Assembly (NCBI GenBank): GCA_016876035.1
Contig: VGOE01000023.1
Location: 1 to 32,507, forward strand
Source of the DNA: Chloroflexota bacterium
GTDB lineage: Bacteria > Chloroflexota > Dehalococcoidia > UBA2247 > RBG-13-53-26
Reading direction: 5' to 3'
DNA: 32,507 nucleotides
Part shown: in pieces, positions 7,233 through 15,571 of the stretch
How the letters are laid out: every line of letters begins with the position of its first letter
Numbering within the stretch: the first letter of the stretch is position 1
Made by a program: the position numbers and the translations under genes
Notes under the pieces: generated by a model
What the model saw: the letters and a program-made list of their open reading frames with translations, nothing else
The model's database searches: none
Told to the model about the DNA's origin: nothing

Positions 7233-10200
7233 CTACAGGGCTTTTCCGCTTCCCTGGTGGCAGAAGCGGAGGACTTCGGCGAAATTGTTGATCTTTGCCA
7301 GGTTAGTGGTCTCCAGGAAACCGTCGTAGGTCAGATTTATCCAGGGCTTACCGTATTCGGCGCTGAGCTTTTCCGACATGGCGGCTACGATTCCCCCAGG
7401 CATGCAGCTATGGGGCATGACCGATATCACGCCAGCGAACCTGGCATCCTCCAGCCACCCCACCCCCACCCCTATGCTAAGCACCGCCTCGCTCCCGCAT
7501 CTGGGTGACAGATAGCAGCTCGATACGGCCAGTACGTCCTTTATGGACGGCTCCCTGGTGTCCAGCAGAGCGGCATAATTGGCAGCCACAGACCTCTGGG
7601 CCCGTTCCTGCCAGAGCTGTTTCAGGTAGCCAGACACCACCTTTTTCAGGTGCCTGTCTTTGATGCCATCCTCGATCTTCCGGTGTGTCAGGTACATCAG
7701 CCACTCTGACACCGGCGAGACGACCACCTCCAGCCCCGCTTTCTCGCACTCTCCCACCAGATTGCTGTTGCTGAACCTGTTGGACCGCAGAAAGATCTCG
7801 CCGTTGATGCCTACCAGCGGCCTCCTCGGCCTGTCGGGGTCTATCAACGACTTGAACCTGGCGGTGGCATCCCTCAGTACGCTGTCGAAGGCTTCCCGGC
7901 GGCGGACGCAGTTGACAATCCTGTCCAGGTATTCTCGCATCAGGGCGTCTGTGGCCCCTGGTGACTTCTCATAGGGGCGGGTGCGCCAGAGCAGCCTTTC
8001 CAGGTAGTCTACCGCCACGATCCCCTTCCAGGCCAGCTTTTCGAAATCCAGGCCTAGGCCCAGGTCACTGTAAGCGGTATTCGACACCGTGGTGCGGATG
8101 GTGAAATCGTAGCCGATTTCCTTGAGTATCCTGATTTGCTCTACAGCGTATTTCCCAAAGCGACATGGCCCGAAGGCACTGGCCATGAATCCCTCGGCGT
8201 CTTCTGGCTTGATCCCATCGCCGCCACCCTCATAGTAAAACCTCATGAAGTCGCCCAGGGTAACACGATAGGGCAGGCATTCCCTTCCTGAGGTCACCTT
8301 GTTGCTGTAGAGAAGGTTCCTTTCGTCTGGCTCGGGGAGCACCACCGCGTTAACCCCGAAGGCTTGCATGGCGGCCGCCAGCACCTCGGCACCGGTGGCC
8401 ATCCTCGGTATCAGGATGGCCTTCTTGTTGGTATGGAAGGATACCGGCGCGCTGCGGTAGATGTCCTCCTTCGGCTTCGGGATGTAGTGCGCCCTGGACG
8501 ATCGGGCGAACCCCTTGATGGTGTCTACGTAGGCTTCCAGGCGTGTGATAAGGCCGGCCTCGGCGGCGTGCTCGTCTATTTCCAGTTGACCCAGGGGCTT
8601 ATCGCCCATGATATCGGCCACGATATTGAGGATGAAGGAATTCGGCCCGCAACCGAAATTGGTCAGCACTAGACCATACAGCAGCGGGTCCTGCGCTGTG
8701 ATAGCGGCGCCAGCTATGTGTTTGCTTTCGCATATCCAGTAAGGTCGGTCTGAATATTCCCTGACGTTGACTGAGTCCAGGGGCAGGAAGTCCAGGGGTA
8801 CGGGTACGACACCCAGGTGGGCCAGCTCTTCAGGCACGCCGAGGTTTGCCCCAGAGTCCTGTGACATATAGGATCGAGCCAACAGCACCACCCCCAACTG
8901 GTTATTCTCGTGGATTTGCGCCAGCAGCTTCCTCCCCTCCTCCAATCGTGCCGCCTCAAATTCACGCAGGGATTGAAGGCCAGCCAGGGCTGCCTGCCTG
9001 CCTCGTCTCTTGCTGAACCCCAGCCGCACAGCGATGTCTGTCAGGCTGTTGATCACCTCGTCATTGCCACGGCTGAAGTCGATCACCGGTATCAAAAGCC
9101 GCTGCTCCAGATCGAGGACCTGGCGGATGATGAAGGGCGATGCCTGAACCAGCGGACAGGAGTACTTCTGGTTCTCGTCCCCTTCTTTCAAGCCCAGCCG
9201 AATGGCGCAGGGGTAGAGAAGGTAGTCCACCCCCTCTAGGCTTGCCGCATGACCGTGAAGCAGCTTGAGAGGGAAGCAGCTATCGGCATAGCTCAGCTCC
9301 GTAGCCCGCTCCATGATCTGTTTATTCGTTTTGCTGGACAGCACCACCTTCGCCCCCAGCGCATTTAGAAAGCCGATAAACAACGGGGCGTAGTCATATA
9401 CCAGTAGCGCCCTGGGGATTCCCACTGATGGACTGCCGTCGCTCTCTTTGTATCCCGCCAGCAGCAGCCTCTCTCGCACATCAAAGGCGGTTTCCACTCT
9501 TTCGCGGCTGACGGTGCTGTCATACTTGTCGCACCGGCTGCCATAGAAGGTGGGCTTCTCGTGAGGTATCTCCAGGCGGCTGATGGTGCAGTTGTTCTCA
9601 CACCCCTTGCAGGTGAAAGTGGCCAGGTTATGGTCACTCTCGATCACTTTGCGCAGTCCCTTGAACTTCGAGGTTCTGCCCTCCATCTCCTCCTTCGCCA
9701 GCAGCGCCACGCCTATAGCCCCGCTGACCTCTTTGTGCTCCGGAACGATAATTGTTCTCTCTGGCAGTGCTTCCTTGAAAGCAGAGACCACAGCGTCGTT
9801 GTAGAACACGGCGCCGGTCAAGATCACCTTACTGCCCAGCTTCCTGGTTTCTACCACCTTGGAGAGATAGTTCCCGGCAATCGAGTTGGCCAGGCTGGCA
9901 GCTATAACTGGCAGCAGGACGCCCTCTTGCTGGGCTGAGGCCACCGCTTGCCCCATAAAGGCAGCGCACCTTGTCCCCAGATCAATGGTATGCGGGGCTT
10001 CGAAGGCTAGCTGGGCGAATTCGCCGTTCTGAACATGTACACCCAGTTGTTCCGCCAGTTCATCGATAAAGCTGCCCGTGCCCGCAGCGCACGCCTTGTT
10101 CATCTGATAATCAACGACCACGCCGTTCCGCTTGATGACCAGCTTTGAATCTTGCCCCCCTATCTCGATAATGTCCGCCTCGGCGTCCAGTTCGGCGGCA

Positions 10201-11390
10201 GCCCTTGTCTGAGCCGTGATCTCGTTCTTGATCAGGTCCGCACCAATAAGGCTGCCAATAAGGTATCTTCCTGAACCGGTCACCCCGGCGCTGGCTATGT
10301 TAGCGTAATCGCCGACGTCTCGCAGAATGTTGCGAAAGACCTGCTTCACAGCATCGATCGGCCTTCCGGCGGTCATCAGGTAGCTCTTGGCTACCACCGT
10401 CTTGCCGGTTTCATCCAGTATCACTGCCTTCGTGCTGGTGGAGCCAACATCGACCCCAAGATGACCGGCAAAAGGCGCAGTTATCGTCGGCGCTGCCCAG
10501 TGGCCATCGGGCGCGATGTCTTTCTTCAGTGCCGGCATTTCAAAGCAGAACTGCCTCACCTCGTCTCCCGCAAAGGCCGTCACCCTGCAAGTCCTGTTGG
10601 ACTCTCTCGCCAGCACCGCCGCCCCTAAAGCCTCGATGTGGAGGTAATTTTCGGGGATGGCGATATTTACCTGATAGCCATTTCTGGCGGAGAGCGCCTC
10701 TTTGAGGGCCTTCAAGATAGCGCCGTTGGCAGCCACGCCGCCAACAAAGTAGATTGGCTCGTCGAAGTCCCCTTTCTTCAGCGAGACAACCATGCGGGCG
10801 ATGCTGCCACAGAGAGCATAAAGCATGGCTGCCATCGGCACGCCCTTCTGCTGTAGGTGGATAAGGTCGGTCTTGGCAAAAACGCTGCACCTGGCGGCTA
10901 TCCTCGGGGCAACGTCTTCAAACTCCAGTGCCAGACGGGAGAAGTCTTCCAGGCTGATCCCCAGCCTGTATGCCTGCTGCTCCAGAAACCTGCCGGTGCC
11001 GGCAGCGCACAGTGGATTTGATACCACCTTCCAGGGCTTTCTCAGACCATCCTCTAGAGTGATCACAAAGGAGCTTTGACCGCCAATCTGGATGATGGTT
11101 TTCGCTCCCGGGTGGGAGCGCAGCAGTCCAGAAGCGATAGCCAGTGAACTGCTGTATTCCGCCCAGTTCAGCTCTTTGGGTATTATGCCCCTGCCCGAGC
11201 CGGATGCCCCGGCAGTGGAGATGTCCTGAAGGTTGAAGTCCTTGCCCAGCCTGGCCAGTAGCGAAGCGACTGCGTACCTTGGGCTGGAGGTTATCTTTTC
11301 GCTATCAAGCAGGGCCGTCTTACCATCACCGCCGAGTAGCGCTAGCTTGACAGCGACGGAGCCAATATCTATACCCAGAGAGTAGCTCAT
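7233..11390 (-). CDS. 2-hydroxyacyl-CoA dehydratase activase, long fused form
   Basis: A 1385-residue fusion. Two BadF/BadG/BcrA/BcrD-type ASKHA ATPase domains come first (about 3-262 and 308-565). They have the phosphate loops GIDIGS (6-11) and GVDVGSTST (312-320), and cluster cysteines C128 (CAAGTG) with C168, and C434 (CAAGTG) with C475. In dimeric activases these pairs hold one [4Fe-4S] cluster that drives ATP-dependent one-electron reduction of the dehydratase. After a linker with F-T-C-K-G-C-E-N-N-C comes a DUF2229 region and a dehydratase-subunit-like C-terminal half with several Cys. Proteins of this 1400-residue type are widespread in anaerobes, but their substrate is generally unknown. 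No separate dehydratase genes are adjacent. ATG 11390 has no strong ribosome binding site. Confidence 0.88.
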   Translation of the reverse strand: MSYSLGIDIGSVAVKLALLGGDGKTALLDSEKITSSPRYAVASLLARLGKDFNLQDISTAGASGSGRGIIPKELNWAEYSSSLAIASGLLRSHPGAKTIIQIGGQSSFVITLEDGLRKPWKVVSNPLCAAGTGRFLEQQAYRLGISLEDFSRLALEFEDVAPRIAARCSVFAKTDLIHLQQKGVPMAAMLYALCGSIARMVVSLKKGDFDEPIYFVGGVAANGAILKALKEALSARNGYQVNIAIPENYLHIEALGAAVLARESNRTCRVTAFAGDEVRQFCFEMPALKKDIAPDGHWAAPTITAPFAGHLGVDVGSTSTKAVILDETGKTVVAKSYLMTAGRPIDAVKQVFRNILRDVGDYANIASAGVTGSGRYLIGSLIGADLIKNEITAQTRAAAELDAEADIIEIGGQDSKLVIKRNGVVVDYQMNKACAAGTGSFIDELAEQLGVHVQNGEFAQLAFEAPHTIDLGTRCAAFMGQAVASAQQEGVLLPVIAASLANSIAGNYLSKVVETRKLGSKVILTGAVFYNDAVVSAFKEALPERTIIVPEHKEVSGAIGVALLAKEEMEGRTSKFKGLRKVIESDHNLATFTCKGCENNCTISRLEIPHEKPTFYGSRCDKYDSTVSRERVETAFDVRERLLLAGYKESDGSPSVGIPRALLVYDYAPLFIGFLNALGAKVVLSSKTNKQIMERATELSYADSCFPLKLLHGHAASLEGVDYLLYPCAIRLGLKEGDENQKYSCPLVQASPFIIRQVLDLEQRLLIPVIDFSRGNDEVINSLTDIAVRLGFSKRRGRQAALAGLQSLREFEAARLEEGRKLLAQIHENNQLGVVLLARSYMSQDSGANLGVPEELAHLGVVPVPLDFLPLDSVNVREYSDRPYWICESKHIAGAAITAQDPLLYGLVLTNFGCGPNSFILNIVADIMGDKPLGQLEIDEHAAEAGLITRLEAYVDTIKGFARSSRAHYIPKPKEDIYRSAPVSFHTNKKAILIPRMATGAEVLAAAMQAFGVNAVVLPEPDERNLLYSNKVTSGRECLPYRVTLGDFMRFYYEGGGDGIKPEDAEGFMASAFGPCRFGKYAVEQIRILKEIGYDFTIRTTVSNTAYSDLGLGLDFEKLAWKGIVAVDYLERLLWRTRPYEKSPGATDALMREYLDRIVNCVRRREAFDSVLRDATARFKSLIDPDRPRRPLVGINGEIFLRSNRFSNSNLVGECEKAGLEVVVSPVSEWLMYLTHRKIEDGIKDRHLKKVVSGYLKQLWQERAQRSVAANYAALLDTREPSIKDVLAVSSCYLSPRCGSEAVLSIGVGVGWLEDARFAGVISVMPHSCMPGGIVAAMSEKLSAEYGKPWINLTYDGFLETTNLAKINNFAEVLRFCHQGSGKAL

Positions 11391-11514
11391 TTTGCGTCGT
11401 GCAAATCTAACCTTCCTTGAGGCAGGCTTTCAAGGATTATACCACGCACGGCCTGGATGTGTCACCGATTTGATGCCGTCCGAGATCAACCATTCAGATC
11501 ACAGTGCTCTCCAT

Positions 11515-11552
11515 GTCATTGCGAGGTCGCCGCAGGCGACCGTGGCAATCCC
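11515..11552. repeat. Dispersed repeat, family B
   Basis: The segment begins GTCATTGCGA, ends GGCAATCCC and contains a perfect hairpin, GGTCGCC (11525-11531), loop GCA, GGCGACC (11535-11541). It matches the layout of a second copy at 28215-28268. The attgcga...gcaatccc frame resembles a short dispersed repeat found in many bacterial genomes. It lies in the 250-bp gap upstream of the activase gene; no gene was seen in that gap. Confidence 0.65.
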
Positions 11553-11641
11553 GGGGTAGCGGATAGGTTGGAGCATCTGCACTCACCATTATGTAGATGT
11601 GGGACAGGACTTCAGTTCCGTCTGCCTGGTTCGCGCGGGGT

Positions 11642-11833
11642 CTAAGAAAGGGAGTCCGTAAGGTGGGCTCGGCCAGTCATTTTCCGCTTCGTAATTGGAT
11701 AACCTGACCCTGGACAAGTTATATGAGGCAAGCCTTTGTTTGGGCGCTTTGGTACTTTGGTTGCTTCTACGTTTACTTTTATTTCCATCCCACAATAGGG
11801 GCACTCTATTACTTTAGTATTTGCTTTGGCCAT
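11642..11833 (-). CDS. Small zinc-ribbon protein at the end of the R-M operon
   Basis: 63 residues. C11-P-Y-C14-G, H37 and C40 in an H-I-T-C-P-G-S-G-Y-P stretch form a likely C2HC zinc ribbon. Similar C-P-x-C-G ... C-P-G-S-G proteins are often small accessory or mobile-element genes of unknown function. AAGGGA lies 6 nt before ATG, and the gene starts 27 nt after the restriction gene on the same strand. The last dozen residues are encoded by the family A repeat (11653-11674), so the original C-terminus appears to have been replaced by repeat DNA. Confidence 0.6.
   Translation of the reverse strand: MAKANTKVIECPYCGMEIKVNVEATKVPKRPNKGLPHITCPGSGYPITKRKMTGRAHLTDSLS
11653..11674. repeat. Dispersed repeat family A, partial copy inside a gene end
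   Basis: AGTCCGTAAGGTGGGCTCGG with following CC matches the left arm and loop of the copy at 7172-7193 but lacks the right palindrome arm. It lies within the 3' end of the zinc-ribbon gene. Confidence 0.6.
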
Positions 11834-11860
11834 TTCGTTCCCTTTTCTTCAAAGGTCAAG

Positions 11861-12592
11861 TCAATGTGATATATCAAGCTTATCGGACACAAGGCCAGCC
11901 AAATATTGGATTCCTTCTGGAACAGACTTGAAAGTTGAAAGCAACATCTCGTTGCGGTCAGTTTTTAGTAGGATTTCCACCTGCGATACTCGTTGAGGAA
12001 TAGTAGTCACATCCATATCCAACACTTCTGCTACTTGTTTGCGTAAGACCGGCATTAACGGATTTGTGATGTCAGTTATGATTTGCTGCTTCAAAAGCTC
12101 GTCCATTGAGGAAAAGGTTTCCCAAGCTTTAACAGAAGCAGGTCGGTCTTTTTCAGCCCAGTTGAAGTTAATGTTATACTTTGTAAGCGCGGTAACAAAT
12201 TCAGAGAAGGGTACTTCAATGACTTCCACACCGAAGCTCTTTATAAGTGCGACCGATGGTTTAGACCATCGTCCTGCCAGAATTGCAATGGATTTACGAA
12301 TTGTAGGGAAGGTTTTCCGCAGGTTATAATGTGCAACACATAGCCAACTGCCTTTGTCGCGATTGTGCTTAGTATATCTGATGTACTTTGGGTCAACGAT
12401 TACAAGCGGGTCTTCATTCTTGTTGAATATAACAGCATCAATCTGATAAACGTTACCGGTGCCGTTCTTCATCTTCCGCGGGCCTATTGTACATCCCCTG
12501 GCGTTGACATCGGCGACTAGACCTTCAACGATGGCGCGCTCAAAGAGTGTCCCTATGGCCTCCCCAAATGCGGCTGCTGCATTAGTCGGCAT
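11861..12592 (-). CDS. Putative type II restriction endonuclease, PD-(D/E)XK
   Basis: 243 residues. The predicted nuclease core is D52 in Y-Q-I-D-A-V-I-F followed by V-I-V-D67-P-K69-Y-I, i.e. the D...(D/E)-x-K pattern in two beta strands, with E18 in the preceding helix as a possible further ligand. No close named family is recognised from sequence alone, so the assignment rests on this motif plus position directly downstream of the methyltransferase (17-nt gap). GGGAGGG gives a strong ribosome binding site. Codon and base use look more AT-rich than flanking genes, consistent with acquisition. The recognition site is unknown. Confidence 0.72.
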   Translation of the reverse strand: MPTNAAAAFGEAIGTLFERAIVEGLVADVNARGCTIGPRKMKNGTGNVYQIDAVIFNKNEDPLVIVDPKYIRYTKHNRDKGSWLCVAHYNLRKTFPTIRKSIAILAGRWSKPSVALIKSFGVEVIEVPFSEFVTALTKYNINFNWAEKDRPASVKAWETFSSMDELLKQQIITDITNPLMPVLRKQVAEVLDMDVTTIPQRVSQVEILLKTDRNEMLLSTFKSVPEGIQYLAGLVSDKLDISH

Positions 12593-12609
12593 CGGCTTTT
12601 CCCTCCCTA

Positions 12610-13935
12610 TTATTTAGTCAGAGTCACGATGCTTTCACGCAGAGGCACTCTGTGCCTTTGACTATTATTGGCCCACTTTTCCCCACGTGTTCTGATAACT
12701 TCAAGGTCATAATCTCGAAAACCAACAGACAGACCTAATCGTCCAATAATCTCGTCGGTGGCAATATGAACTCCATAAGGCGCGGAATCTCCCAACACGA
12801 GAACAAATTGTGCTTTTGGTTTGAGCACCCTGAATGCCCCTTGGATCACTTTAAGCATATCCTCAAAATATCCTGCGGTAACGCTATCATATGTCTTTTT
12901 CCCAGGTTTGACCTTTCTCATCTCGGCAAGCGATTCAATAATTGTTTCTAGCTCGGCATGTACTTCGGGGTCAACGGCTTCAATGTTTGGACAGTTACGA
13001 GTTCCGTTCATCTGGGTAATTCTAACTTGGGTAGTTGCAGCCATTATCAAGTGATCTCTAACTTCCCTCGTTATGTCCCCCCAGTTCTGGTAAATCCCCC
13101 AAAAATAGGTCTCTAATCGTGTTCTGTCAGCATAATCATAATTATTCATATAAGGTGGGGATGTAACGATCAAATCAACGCTTTCTGGTATGAGGTATTC
13201 ATCGAAATGCCGAGCATCGCCCCGCTCTACTCTGTAAGATGCTAGCGTAGGGTATAAATACTGTACCACCCGCACGTCATTCATCATCATAACGCATGTC
13301 TTTTCAAAGGCTTGCATGGCATCGTGGTCAACAACTTTGGCCTGATACTTACTAGGAGCGATGTATGGCCAACCTGCCCCTGCCGTTGTCGCAATCCGCA
13401 ACGTAGCAGTCAATGCAAGTTTAAGGAAATCAATGCAAGGTGTATTCTGATTCTCCGCCAAGAGCAATCGGCGCAAGGCAGCCAATTTTCTCAAGTTGTC
13501 ACCGGTAAAGCATTTATAGACCAAATCTGGCCATAGTCCCTCAATGTCAATCTCGTTTGCGAGAATGTAAGCATCCTGCAATAGGTGCCGTAGGCACTCG
13601 TCGATAGTTTCTAGGTCGTGAAGAACAAAAAGCTTAACCATTGAGACCCAATAGACAAATGGATGAGCCTCTACCCCGAATGAAGGTATTCCCAGGAGTC
13701 GCGCAGTCAAACTAGTAGTGCCTGTTCCGAGAAACGGGTCAGCGACAAGTGATTCACCATTAAGATGGTTTTCTGCAATCTTGGCCGAGACCAGTTTGTG
13801 TGAATACCCTGCGGGATATGCAAACCATCTATGGATCGGCGACCTCAGAGAATCATGGAAAGAGCCGTAGTCATGCAAGGGATGACGCACAGACAACTTC
13901 GTGGCCTGTGCTGCTGGTCTGGTATCTTCTGGCAT
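12610..13935 (-). CDS. Site-specific DNA methyltransferase (probably N4-cytosine)
   Basis: 441 residues. The SAM-binding motif I is V-A-D-P-F-L-G-T-G-T-T (64-74), followed by acidic motif II G-V-E-A-H-P. The catalytic motif IV is T-S-P-P-Y (258-262), and later L-V-L-G-D-S-A-P-Y resembles motif V/VI. T/S-P-P-Y is typical of N4-cytosine enzymes, though some N6-adenine enzymes have it. Motif I precedes motif IV, with a roughly 180-residue segment between that may hold target recognition. AGAGGT lies 7 nt before the ATG. It protects host DNA against the adjacent nuclease; specificity cannot be read from the sequence. Confidence 0.85.
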   Translation of the reverse strand: MPEDTRPAAQATKLSVRHPLHDYGSFHDSLRSPIHRWFAYPAGYSHKLVSAKIAENHLNGESLVADPFLGTGTTSLTARLLGIPSFGVEAHPFVYWVSMVKLFVLHDLETIDECLRHLLQDAYILANEIDIEGLWPDLVYKCFTGDNLRKLAALRRLLLAENQNTPCIDFLKLALTATLRIATTAGAGWPYIAPSKYQAKVVDHDAMQAFEKTCVMMMNDVRVVQYLYPTLASYRVERGDARHFDEYLIPESVDLIVTSPPYMNNYDYADRTRLETYFWGIYQNWGDITREVRDHLIMAATTQVRITQMNGTRNCPNIEAVDPEVHAELETIIESLAEMRKVKPGKKTYDSVTAGYFEDMLKVIQGAFRVLKPKAQFVLVLGDSAPYGVHIATDEIIGRLGLSVGFRDYDLEVIRTRGEKWANNSQRHRVPLRESIVTLTK

Positions 13936-14007
13936 AGTATACCTCTAACTTCACAAACTCAAGCCGACTCTTGGCCATTTATAGCCATTCCACTGTACCA
14001 CGATACG

Positions 14008-14172
14008 CTAGAGCATCTTCTTCTGCTCGCTCTGGCGAGGTTCCTTCCAATAAGGGCTATGGCATTTAGGACAAACCTTCGGCTCCTTGTCCGGATCACG
14101 TGGAATCCATTCGTGCGCACACCGCGAGCAGCGGAACAGCCAGACATTTCTCTGTTCTCGGTACATGGCCAT
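14008..14172 (-). CDS. 54-residue zinc-ribbon protein leading the R-M operon
   Basis: Reading the minus strand from ATG 14172 gives 54 residues with W-L-F-R-C-S-R-C-A-H-E-W near residues 11-22 and V-C-P-K-C-H-S about 32-38, a compact CxxC/CxxC zinc ribbon with a basic tail. The next in-frame ATG is 14166. A strong promoter abuts the start codon, so the message could be leaderless. It ends 72 nt before the methyltransferase. Small first genes of R-M operons are often controllers, but controllers known to me are helix-turn-helix proteins, so a regulatory role here is speculative. Confidence 0.65.
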   Translation of the reverse strand: MAMYREQRNVWLFRCSRCAHEWIPRDPDKEPKVCPKCHSPYWKEPRQSEQKKML

Positions 14173-14224
14173 AATATATCACTAATACTGTATGGTGTCA
14201 AGTGTGTTGTTGTCAATATATCAC
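14173..14224 (-). promoter_or_regulatory. Strong promoter with paired direct repeats for the R-M operon
   Basis: On the minus strand TTGACA (14201-14196), a 17-bp spacer and TATATT (14178-14173) form a near-consensus sigma70 promoter ending directly at ATG 14172. A second TTGACA at 14216-14211 has an 18-bp spacer to TACAGT. The decamer GTGATATATT occurs twice (14182-14173 and 14224-14215), exactly 42 bp apart, about four helical turns, covering the -10 box and the region upstream of -35. This is suggestive of operator sites. Confidence 0.65.
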
Positions 14225-14353
14225 GTGTATTGACGCCAACGTCTTCAACTTCAAGGGCCACTATGTAACCAAGATGCAGAGACAGAGTTCAGCTCTCTCC
14301 GCCTGGTTCGTAGGGATCCGAGGAACCCTGCCTATTCTCCGTGCCCCTATTGT

Positions 14354-15283
14354 CTACGCTCCGCCTGGCTTATGGCGACGACCGGTCTTCTTCTTTGGGG
14401 TTTGGCCGCTTCCTGGGGATGTAGCTTCGTTAGTGGGCAGAAACACCGCCTCTGCTCCCTCCTCGTATCGGGGATAAGAGCCGAAGACCTTGAAAAGGGA
14501 GGTCTTGGCCTTCACCCTGCTCAGCACCCGACTGATAACGGGGTCTTTGCGATGTCCTTCCAGATCCACAAGGAAGACGTACTTGCCCAGGCTTTCCTTC
14601 GAGGGACGGGATTCTACCTTTGCCAGATTGATATGGCAATCGGCGAACTCCTTCAGCACGTCATGAAGCAGTCCAGGTCGGTCCTCATCAAAAGAGAAGC
14701 AAAGGGACGTCTTGTCGCGACCTGTCGGCGGGTGGTCTTGTCGGGCCAGGACGACGAAGCGGGTGAGGTTCGGAGAGCGGTCCTGGATATTTCTGGCCAG
14801 TATCTCTGATCCGTATATCTCGGCTGCCCGCTGGTTGCCAATGGCAGCCGCCGGGGTGGGGGAGGACATCATCTGCTCTACGGCTGCTGTAGTGCTGAGT
14901 GCTGCCACCACCTGGGCTTTCGGGAAGCACCGCTCCAGGAAACGGCGGCATTGGGCCAAGGCTTGAGGGTGGGAAAAAACAGCCTCTATTTGCAGAGCTG
15001 TGGTTCCTGGCTTAACTAGCAGGTGGTGTTCGATAGGAAGCACCAGTTCCCTCCGGATGAGGAGCTTTGACTCATGGATGAGAAGGTCCAGAGTATCGGT
15101 CACCGATCCTTCCAGGCTGTTCTCAATAGCCACCACCCCCTGTTCTGCCAGACCGGTTTCCACAGCGGCAGCCACAGCCGGAACACTGTAAAAGGGAACC
15201 AGCTCGGCTTTGTCGTCGTATTTCAGAGCAGCTTCCTCAGAGAAAGTGCCGGGCGGCCCCAGGTAAGCTAGCTTCCTTGCCAT
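14354..15283 (-). CDS. pheA: Prephenate dehydratase
   Basis: 309 residues. It converts prephenate to phenylpyruvate in phenylalanine synthesis. The catalytic domain (about 1-180) shows Y-L-G-P-P-G-T-F-S-E-E-A, V-V-A-I-E-N-S-L-E-G-S-V and the signature L-T-R-F-V-V-L. It is followed by an ACT regulatory domain (about 192-275) with the phenylalanine-binding E-S-R-P segment, implying feedback control. The C-terminal 35 residues are rich in Pro, Lys and Arg and exceed the usual family end. No chorismate mutase domain is fused. It stands alone between the R-M island and tRNA-Arg. Confidence 0.95.
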   Translation of the reverse strand: MARKLAYLGPPGTFSEEAALKYDDKAELVPFYSVPAVAAAVETGLAEQGVVAIENSLEGSVTDTLDLLIHESKLLIRRELVLPIEHHLLVKPGTTALQIEAVFSHPQALAQCRRFLERCFPKAQVVAALSTTAAVEQMMSSPTPAAAIGNQRAAEIYGSEILARNIQDRSPNLTRFVVLARQDHPPTGRDKTSLCFSFDEDRPGLLHDVLKEFADCHINLAKVESRPSKESLGKYVFLVDLEGHRKDPVISRVLSRVKAKTSLFKVFGSYPRYEEGAEAVFLPTNEATSPGSGQTPKKKTGRRHKPGGA

Positions 15284-15496
15284 CTTTAGTTTCCACCCAG
15301 AACGGCACGCAACTTTTGTTCTGTATCAGCATTAGCCACGGCAATCACCCACTCCTCATTTTAAGAGGAGACATCTCGGCTATTATATCAATAACCTTGA
15401 TCTTTGCAAAAGCACTAAACCCCTTTCTCCGCAACGGCCATGAGAGCGTCTGCTTGTTAATTCATGCCTCAGGGGTTATCATTATCCTAGCGTGAT

Positions 15497-15569
15497 GCCC
15501 CTGTAGCTCAGGTGGATAGAGCACCAGCCTCCGGAGCTGGGTGCGGGCGTTCGAGTCGCCCCAGGGGCG
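15497..15569 (+). tRNA. tRNA-Arg, anticodon CCG
   Basis: A full cloverleaf can be drawn: acceptor GCCCCTG/CAGGGGC, D stem GCTC/GAGC, anticodon stem CCAGC/GCTGG with loop CTCCGGA (anticodon CCG), a 4-nt variable loop, T stem GGGCG/CGCCC with loop TTCGAGT, and discriminator G at 15569. The CCA end is not encoded. The 3' end lies 2 nt from the convergent stop of the NuoG-like gene. Confidence 0.95.
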
Positions 15570-15571
15570 TT

